A stretch of DNA of 64,000 nt from positions 1 to 64,000 of the forward strand of contig JAHBUO010000004.1 of the NCBI GenBank assembly GCA_019638025.1, written 5' to 3'. The number at the start of each line of letters is the position of its first letter. Position 1 is the first letter of the stretch. Under the pieces are notes generated by a model. The model did no database searches and was not told where the DNA came from. It was given only the letters and a program-made list of their open reading frames with translations. The position numbers were made by a program, and so were the translations under genes. Origin of the DNA: Ignavibacteriaceae bacterium. GTDB lineage: Bacteria; Bacteroidota; Ignavibacteria; Ignavibacteriales; Ignavibacteriaceae. Below, piece by piece: positions 58,381-64,000 of this stretch.

Positions 58381-58698
58381 ATGAAATCTGTTAGTACCAA
58401 ATCAAAAAAAACGAAGAATATCCCAATAAAGTTTGATAAGGATAATTTCTTTTTGTTCTTCGGAATTGGAATTGTAATGGTTCCGCTCGGGGCTTTATTA
58501 ATGTATGCAACTCTAATTATATCAGAAGATGAAACATTAATATCACAATTATCAAATATTGAAAATGTATTGCCGGAAGGATTTAAAGGTTGGATTGCAT
58601 TAATTCTGGGAGGTTTGTTCGTTCTGTTTGGTTTATTCTTATTGCTGATGAGTCTACAGATATTCTTGAAATTCATGAAACAGAAAATGAAGCTTTAA
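58381..58698 (+). CDS. Small two-TM membrane protein, unknown
   Basis: A 105-residue protein that I do not recognise. A basic N-terminus (KSVSTKSKKTKNIPIKF) is followed by two transmembrane helices (about 24-48 and 70-95), with a short acidic loop between (ISEDETLISQLSNIENVLPEG) and a basic C-terminal tail. The topology suggests both ends are cytoplasmic. It is in a same-strand run between the esterase and a secreted protein gene (gaps of 11 and 19 bases). Confidence 0.7.
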   Translation: MKSVSTKSKKTKNIPIKFDKDNFFLFFGIGIVMVPLGALLMYATLIISEDETLISQLSNIENVLPEGFKGWIALILGGLFVLFGLFLLLMSLQIFLKFMKQKMKL

Positions 58699-58717
58699 TC
58701 GGATTAGAGAGTATATT

Positions 58718-59626
58718 ATGAACAAACATTATTTGTCCATTTTTATTGTAATTTTATTTTCGACAAGCACTCAAAATTTAATTGCACAAGTTGAGTTAAG
58801 CAATCAAATCTGGTTTGATCAAAATTATTCTAAAGCAATAATCGCTGAAGTTGATGAATCAGAATTATATGAAGCAACTTTTTACAATCACTCTTATCTA
58901 CATTCGTTTATTTGGAGCTACGGATTTAAGACTCCTGCGTTTGTAGTAGTATCTCAAAACTCAAAATGGAGAATTGGAAACTTTGAAGGCGTTGACCCTG
59001 AGCTGAAATCGAAAGCGTTTCTTATTCAAAAAGGAGAAAAAGTTAAGTCCCTTTGGGAGCTAACCACTAATTCAGACAAGGGGGAAATCTTCGATGAATT
59101 CTATAAAACAACTTGGGTTGGATGTTGTGGTACTATTTCTAATTCAACGCTTTATAATTTGTTAAACGGAACTAAAATATTAGAGTTCACCGAACCTGTT
59201 CTCTCTTTCAAAGTTTTTAATACCTCTCCTTCCGTTGAGAGATTAATCGGTTTTAAAAATTCATTCACTGAATTGAAGGAAGTTTATGAAGAAGAACCTT
59301 TTTATATCGGAACAATCACATATTCGTCAAGAAGTTCTGTTATATCAAAGTTAGCGGTTTATAATAACAATAATGCAGACGATCCGATGTTTCCTTCCTC
59401 AATAGAATTTGTAAGCATGAAGTATGCAGATAAAATTAGCGAGGAAGGTAAAATAATATCTCTTTTTAGTGATAATGGAAATTCTGATAAAAATATTTTT
59501 TCTGATTTCGAAGTACAAATAACTTTCGACCAAATCGACGAGCCGTTGATTGTAAAAGTAAATCAAGACAATCTCTCTTTCGATTCTAAGCTGAATAAAG
59601 GTTATAAAGTTAAAAGGATTAAGTGA
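58718..59626 (+). CDS. Exported protein of unknown function
   Basis: A 302-residue secreted protein with signal peptide MNKHYLSIFIVILFSTSTQNLIA. I do not recognise a family. The mature part is beta-rich with many aromatic residues (SYLHSFIWSYGFKTPAFVVVS), a WVGCCGT double-cysteine motif near the middle, and an acidic C-terminal third ending in a basic KVKRIK. There is no T9SS domain or lipobox. It is the last gene of the run starting with the SpoIIE-type phosphatase and ends 5 bases from the convergent sugar transferase gene. Confidence 0.7.
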   Translation: MNKHYLSIFIVILFSTSTQNLIAQVELSNQIWFDQNYSKAIIAEVDESELYEATFYNHSYLHSFIWSYGFKTPAFVVVSQNSKWRIGNFEGVDPELKSKAFLIQKGEKVKSLWELTTNSDKGEIFDEFYKTTWVGCCGTISNSTLYNLLNGTKILEFTEPVLSFKVFNTSPSVERLIGFKNSFTELKEVYEEEPFYIGTITYSSRSSVISKLAVYNNNNADDPMFPSSIEFVSMKYADKISEEGKIISLFSDNGNSDKNIFSDFEVQITFDQIDEPLIVKVNQDNLSFDSKLNKGYKVKRIK

Positions 59627-59631
59627 TAGGA

Positions 59632-61029
59632 CTAAAAGCCTTTTGTATCAGCTTTAATCATTTGCCATGCTGTTAAGAAAATAATTTGTAAGTCAAGACT
59701 GAAAGACCAGTTTTCGATATACCAAATGTCATGCTCAATTCTTTTAATTGTTCGTCTCCTTTGCTCTTCTTCATCAAGAACATCTCCACGCAAACCATGA
59801 ACTTGAGCCCATCCCGTTAAGCCTGGTCTCACTATATGCCTCAATTTTATTTCATCATAGAGCTCAGAATAAGCATTGTTAAAAGCAATAGGATGTGGAC
59901 GAGGACCAACAAATGACATATCTCCCAATAGAATATTAAATATTTGTGGTAACTCATCGATGTTTGATTTTCGCAAAAACTTTCCGATTCCGGTAATTCG
60001 AGAATCTTCTCTCGTAGTCGGTACAAACTTATTGTCATCCGAGTTCAACCTCATAGTTCGGAACTTAAAACATTTAAATATTTTATTCCCTTTTCCAATT
60101 CTATCTTGTATAAAAAAAGCAGGACCCTTTGAAGATAATTTTATCATTATAACTAAAATTGGAAACAACCAACTGCTAATTGTAATTAAGAATAGTAATG
60201 AGAATACGAGGTCGAAAGTTCGTTTAACAAACCGCCACTGCAATTCAGCTAACGGTTCTTGTCTAACACTTATAATCGGGAAATTACCCACCATACTAAG
60301 TTGGAATTTTTTAGATACAAATCGAAAATAATCCGGAATTATATGGGTTCGCACTGCATTTGTGTTGCAGACTTTTATTATTTCATTCAATTTGTTAGAA
60401 GCATCAGCAGGTAAAGCAATGATAACTTCTTCAACATTATGACTTTTTATTTTGTCTCCCAATTGATTTGTATTACCTATTACTAATGTGCTATCGTCCT
60501 CTTTGTAGTCATCAACAAACCCGATAAAATTTAATCCGAAATCAGGATTTACTCTTATCATTTCAGAAAAACTTCGACCAACTTCTCCCGCTCCTATTAT
60601 AATAGTGTTTCTAAGATTTTTTCCTTTTGCACGCAACGAAGAAAGAATTTTTCGAAAAAGAATAGTCCGCAAACCGACTGCGCTCAATAAAAGCGAAATG
60701 TAAATAACTATGAAATTTCTGGTAAACAAATCTTCTTTTGCCGAAAAAATAAAAATGATTGCTGCAATAATCTGCACTAAAGAATTCTTGGTAAGATTAA
60801 TTAGCTGATAGGAAATATCTCGTAGTCCGGTTTCATCATAGAATCTAAATATTGCCGATGTGAAAAACCAAAGAATGTTCAGCATCAACAATAGAATGAA
60901 CATATAATTCCTCAAAAGTAATATTTCATATGATTGCGCAAGAGTTGCAGCTATCAGAAATGATAAGTTGAGGATTATTAAATCTGTTAAAATCCTAAAG
61001 TTGTGAATCGATTTCTTATTGACAATCAA
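59632..61029 (-). CDS. Polyprenyl glycosylphosphotransferase (initiating sugar transferase)
   Basis: A 465-residue membrane enzyme that transfers a sugar-1-phosphate to undecaprenyl phosphate to start exopolysaccharide synthesis (WcaJ/WbaP-like). Four N-terminal transmembrane helices (about 12-110) precede a CoA-binding-like Rossmann domain (NTIIIGAGEVGRSFSEM). A fifth hydrophobic segment (VFSLLFLITISSWLFPILVI) leads into the C-terminal catalytic domain: FFIQDRIGKGNKIFKCFKFRTM, SNIDELPQIFNILLGDMSFVGPRP and RPGLTGWAQV. All are family hallmarks. It is the last gene of the minus-strand glycosyltransferase run; the next gene upstream ends 2 bases before it. Confidence 0.93.
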   Translation of the reverse strand: MIVNKKSIHNFRILTDLIILNLSFLIAATLAQSYEILLLRNYMFILLLMLNILWFFTSAIFRFYDETGLRDISYQLINLTKNSLVQIIAAIIFIFSAKEDLFTRNFIVIYISLLLSAVGLRTILFRKILSSLRAKGKNLRNTIIIGAGEVGRSFSEMIRVNPDFGLNFIGFVDDYKEDDSTLVIGNTNQLGDKIKSHNVEEVIIALPADASNKLNEIIKVCNTNAVRTHIIPDYFRFVSKKFQLSMVGNFPIISVRQEPLAELQWRFVKRTFDLVFSLLFLITISSWLFPILVIMIKLSSKGPAFFIQDRIGKGNKIFKCFKFRTMRLNSDDNKFVPTTREDSRITGIGKFLRKSNIDELPQIFNILLGDMSFVGPRPHPIAFNNAYSELYDEIKLRHIVRPGLTGWAQVHGLRGDVLDEEEQRRRTIKRIEHDIWYIENWSFSLDLQIIFLTAWQMIKADTKGF

Positions 61030-61031
61030 GA

Positions 61032-62159
61032 CTAAGCTCTTCCGTTATTGAAAGAACTAAACTTTAACTCAACATACTCGCTTATTTCCTTTTCAAAACG
61101 AGTACGGGAATATTTTTGCGCAGAGAGTGAAATAGCATTCGGATTAAATTTATCAATACTTTGCTCGAAATCATGAATCGCTGTTCTCAATGAGATTTCA
61201 TTTTGATGATTGTAATGAATACCATTTTGTTTATGAATAATCGTTTCGGCAGTTCCTCCATAATTTAGCGCTATTACCGGAGTTCCGCATGAAAGTGCTT
61301 CAACAACTGTTATTCCGAAATCTTCATCTGCAGCAAACACAAAAGCTTTTGCTCGTTGCATATATGCTACTAAACTCTTTCCCGATTGATAGCCTAGAAA
61401 TTCAATATTTGGAGTTGCGATCTTTTTAAGACTACTTAATTCAGGACCATCACCTATTATTACTAACTTTTTATTTTTTAACTCTGAGAATGCTTTTACA
61501 ATGACATCTATCTTCTTGTAACTAACTAATCTGGAGGCAGTTAAATAGTAATCATCTTTGTTTTCATGGAGCGGAAATAGCTCAACATCAACCGGGGGAT
61601 AAATTACATCAGCATCTCTGTTGTAAATTTTCTTAATTCTTCTTGCAACATATTTAGAATTCGCAATGAAGTAATCGACACGGTTTGAGCTTGCGACATC
61701 CCAAATTCTTATTTTATGCAAAATATATTTTACCAAAAAAGCCTTTAGTCCCTTGTCTAATTTAGCTTCTCGCATATACTGATAATACAAATCCCAAGCG
61801 TACCTCATCGGAGTATGACAATAAGAAATATGCAATTGATTTGAATTAGTTAAAACCCCTTTAGCAACTGCATGCGAACTTGATATAATTATGTCATAAG
61901 CGGATAAATCGTGCTGTTCAACTGCATAAGGAAAGAGTGGGAGCATCGACCTAAATATTTTCCTCGCAAAAGGAAGATTCTGAATAAAAGATGTATGAGG
62001 TTTTTTACCCTTCAATATCTGAAAGAGTTCTTCATCTGAGAGAAAGTTCACCAATGCAAAAACATCAGCTTCAGGATAAAGAGTATTAAAAGATTCTACA
62101 CATCTTTCTGAGCCTGCATAACTATCAAACCACTCGTGAACTATTGCATACTTTGGCAA
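61032..62159 (-). CDS. Glycosyltransferase family 4
   Basis: A 375-residue GT-B glycosyltransferase acting on a lipid-linked or polysaccharide acceptor. The N-terminal HEWFDSYAGSERC segment is an acceptor-side motif of this subgroup. The donor half contains YYLTASRLVSYKKID, KLVIIGDGPELSSLKK and the E-x7-E signature around FGITVVEALSCGTPVIA. It lies between two other glycosyltransferase-locus genes with gaps of 2 and 15 bases. Sugar specificity cannot be determined. Confidence 0.92.
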   Translation of the reverse strand: MPKYAIVHEWFDSYAGSERCVESFNTLYPEADVFALVNFLSDEELFQILKGKKPHTSFIQNLPFARKIFRSMLPLFPYAVEQHDLSAYDIIISSSHAVAKGVLTNSNQLHISYCHTPMRYAWDLYYQYMREAKLDKGLKAFLVKYILHKIRIWDVASSNRVDYFIANSKYVARRIKKIYNRDADVIYPPVDVELFPLHENKDDYYLTASRLVSYKKIDVIVKAFSELKNKKLVIIGDGPELSSLKKIATPNIEFLGYQSGKSLVAYMQRAKAFVFAADEDFGITVVEALSCGTPVIALNYGGTAETIIHKQNGIHYNHQNEISLRTAIHDFEQSIDKFNPNAISLSAQKYSRTRFEKEISEYVELKFSSFNNGRA

Positions 62160-62174
62160 TTTAATCTCTTCTTA

Positions 62175-63275
62175 TTAATCATGAATACTAAAATAAAGTT
62201 TTTCTGTCAGCTCTGCCATTCGTTTAACAGTAAAATTATTTTTAACTCTCTCTCTTGAAGCGATTGATTGAGAAAGCCATAAATCCTTTTTTTGTTTAAG
62301 TTGCAACAAATATTCCACTGATTTTGAAATCCTACTTTCTTCATACAAAAAACCGGTTAGATTATGGATAACCGCATCTTTATTGCCCCGAACATTTGTA
62401 GCAATTACAGGAACGCCAAACGACATAGCTTCAAGTAAAGCAAGAGGAAGCCCTTCCCACCTGGAAGTTGAAAGATATACAAATGCCATTTTATAAAATG
62501 GACTTACATCTTCCTGAAATCCATGAAAGACAAAATGCGAATTGTATTTTCGTTTAGTGATTTCATTTTTTATCATATTTTCCGATTCACCGGAACCTAT
62601 AAGGTGAAATTCGAAATCTTGCAAAAGACCTCTCTCATAAAGTTCATCAGCTATTTGTATAACAAGTTCGGTGTTTTTCGAATAATCAAATCTTGTTACT
62701 GACACAATCCTAAACGGTTTCTTATAATTATAATCGCTATTAATCTGCTCCGGAAAATCAACACCATTTTCGATTACAGATAATTTATTTTTGGGTACTA
62801 ACCTAAGGAGTTCAACGGTTTCCCTCTCTCCATTTGATACAGCTATTGCTCTATTAGTAAATATCGAAAGGATACGCTCGATTAAAAAGTACAACTGCTT
62901 TGATAGTGTTGACTCACGTGGAATATGAATACCATGAAATGTGTGAATACACTTTGTATTTGTGAGAGCAGAAATTATTCTAGAATATATTCCTGCACCT
63001 TTTCCGTGCGAGTGAATTAAATCAATTTTATTTTTAACACAAAAGTAGATTAACCTAATTACAGCTTTATCCTGAAATTTACGATGTGGGATATTTATCA
63101 GATTATTTTCACCAATTACTTCGCTGAATTTAGAATAATAAGGTTCTTCTTTGGGTGAAGCTATAAAGATAGAAAAATCACTTGGCAAATTTTGAATTAA
63201 CTTCAAAATGTGTTGTGGACCTCCGCCATAGTCAGCGCGACTTGTAATCATTAATATTTTTATTTTTTTATTCAA
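62175..63275 (-). CDS. Glycosyltransferase family 4
   Basis: A 366-residue GT-B glycosyltransferase. The N-terminus has the glycine-rich SRADYGGGPQHILKLI loop. HSHGKGAGIYSR and CIHTFHGIH lie in the acceptor half. IENGVDFPEQ, FRIVSVTRFDYSKN and the E-x7-E region WEGLPLALLEAMSFGVPVIA lie in the donor half. The ATG overlaps the stop of the upstream family 2 gene by 4 bases. It probably adds one sugar of the exopolysaccharide repeat unit. Confidence 0.92.
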   Translation of the reverse strand: MNKKIKILMITSRADYGGGPQHILKLIQNLPSDFSIFIASPKEEPYYSKFSEVIGENNLINIPHRKFQDKAVIRLIYFCVKNKIDLIHSHGKGAGIYSRIISALTNTKCIHTFHGIHIPRESTLSKQLYFLIERILSIFTNRAIAVSNGERETVELLRLVPKNKLSVIENGVDFPEQINSDYNYKKPFRIVSVTRFDYSKNTELVIQIADELYERGLLQDFEFHLIGSGESENMIKNEITKRKYNSHFVFHGFQEDVSPFYKMAFVYLSTSRWEGLPLALLEAMSFGVPVIATNVRGNKDAVIHNLTGFLYEESRISKSVEYLLQLKQKKDLWLSQSIASRERVKNNFTVKRMAELTEKLYFSIHD

Positions 63276-64000
63276 TTGATATTGACTCTATCTCGGATTG
63301 CATAAAAGTTTGCTAATTGATAATTCAGATAATGAATAATATTTCTTAATAATCGAAAAGCAATATTTCTATTTCGAACAAAGTTATACTTTGGCAACTT
63401 TATGTTGAGCTTATCAGATAAGTAGTCAACATTCTTTTGCTTTGTTTCCCAACTTCCCGAAAACTGATTTTGATGTACTCTGTATAGACAATGTATTCTT
63501 GGAATAAAATAATAATCTCCTAACTCACCTAATCTAATCCACAAATCATAATCTTCAATTTTTAGTTGCGGGTCTTCATCGAAATAGTTGACTTCAATTA
63601 ATTTTTCTTTCAGAATAATGACTGTTGAAGTCGGAATTGAATTCCCCTTCGTAATAAGTTCAGTACGAGTTCTAGCCGCTTTGGAGAGTAACGGGAGGAC
63701 TTCATAAAAGGGAGAGAAGATATTTACGTCTCCAAAAGTTAGACTCATCGAATAAAACAATATTGATTTCGGATTATTATTAGCGACTTCAATTTGAACC
63801 GCTAATTTATTGGTTGTCCATAAATCATCCCCATCAAGAAATGCGATGTATTCACCTTTAGCAAGTTTAATCCCAACATTTCTTGTAACAGATGGTCTGC
63901 CAGCATGTTCAATTTGATGGAAGCTAATTTTCTTTTCTGATTTAATCATATTTTCGACAACATATTTAGTGTCATCAGTTGAACCATCATCGACAATTAT
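63272..64000 (-). CDS. Glycosyltransferase family 2, 5' end outside window
   Basis: The C-terminal 242 residues of a GT-A glycosyltransferase. The frame is open to the window edge and the first visible residues are IIVDDGSTDDTKYVV, the nucleotide-sugar motif normally found ~30-40 residues from the start. LAKGEYIAFLDGDDLW supplies the D-x-D metal site and EDYDLWIRLGELGDYYF the base region. The C-terminus (DKLNIKLPKYNFVRNRNIA and after) is a short helical tail. It overlaps the next gene by 4 bases. Around 30-40 N-terminal residues are missing because of the window edge. Confidence 0.92.
   Translation of the reverse strand: MIVDDGSTDDTKYVVENMIKSEKKISFHQIEHAGRPSVTRNVGIKLAKGEYIAFLDGDDLWTTNKLAVQIEVANNNPKSILFYSMSLTFGDVNIFSPFYEVLPLLSKAARTRTELITKGNSIPTSTVIILKEKLIEVNYFDEDPQLKIEDYDLWIRLGELGDYYFIPRIHCLYRVHQNQFSGSWETKQKNVDYLSDKLNIKLPKYNFVRNRNIAFRLLRNIIHYLNYQLANFYAIRDRVNIN

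Overview
The window looks like chromosomal DNA from a member of the Ignavibacteria or a close relative in the Bacteroidota/Chlorobi group. This is inferred from several things seen in the sequence. The DNA is AT-rich. Four large secreted proteins end in a type IX secretion (T9SS) sorting domain with the NYPNPFNP signature and a terminal K-L/F-V-L-hydrophobic motif. There are many PAS-type histidine kinases, a monomeric NADP-isocitrate dehydrogenase and a carotenoid cluster. No rRNA, tRNA, CRISPR array, transposase or phage gene was seen. Genes are tightly packed and no gene-free stretch exceeds about 250 bases.

Layout. 1-3664 (minus): carotenoid genes, namely phytoene synthase (cut by the window edge) and two CrtI-family oxidoreductases. 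3775-8508 (minus): secreted GH2 and GH97 glycosidases. 8533-12490 (minus): a three-gene phosphorelay of PAS/GAF kinase, single receiver and receiver-kinase. 12724-16089 (plus): a large T9SS cargo protein. 16142-19848 (minus): a membrane histidine kinase and a class V aminotransferase. 19989-24384 (plus): a TerB-like protein, a Lon-like protease and pyruvate kinase. 24389-28170 (minus): a T9SS beta-propeller protein, an RNA methyltransferase and a small ferredoxin-fold protein. 28359-29791 (plus): a DUF1761 membrane protein and an exported MetX-like hydrolase. 29863-32088 (minus): isocitrate dehydrogenase.

32209-37669 (minus) is the most interesting signalling locus. A lipoprotein solute-binding protein of the EhuB type overlaps a membrane histidine kinase, which is followed by a single receiver and a receiver-PAS-kinase-receiver hybrid, with no transporter genes. 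It repeats the kinase/receiver/receiver-kinase order of the 8533-12490 locus.

37876-42334 (minus) is a sulfur-linked redox operon: MarR regulator, octaheme cytochrome c of the tetrathionate-reductase family, cytochrome b, and two YeeE/YedE transporter halves, the second fused to a rhodanese-like domain that lacks its cysteine. A shared palindromic motif precedes both the MarR gene and the octaheme gene and is a likely operator.

42394-47182 (minus): a PAS kinase and a large sortilin-like BNR protein. 47408-48421 (plus): fructose-1,6-bisphosphatase. 48821-53578 (plus): lipopolysaccharide core genes (a GT9 transferase and a Kdo transferase broken by two frameshifts) followed by priA. 53618-56317 (minus): a secreted M14 carboxypeptidase. 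56521-59626 (plus): a SpoIIE-type phosphatase, an exported esterase and two uncharacterised envelope proteins. 59632-64000 (minus): the downstream end of an exopolysaccharide locus with three glycosyltransferases and a polyprenyl-phosphate sugar-1-phosphate transferase. Strong bidirectional hairpin terminators separate most convergent genes.
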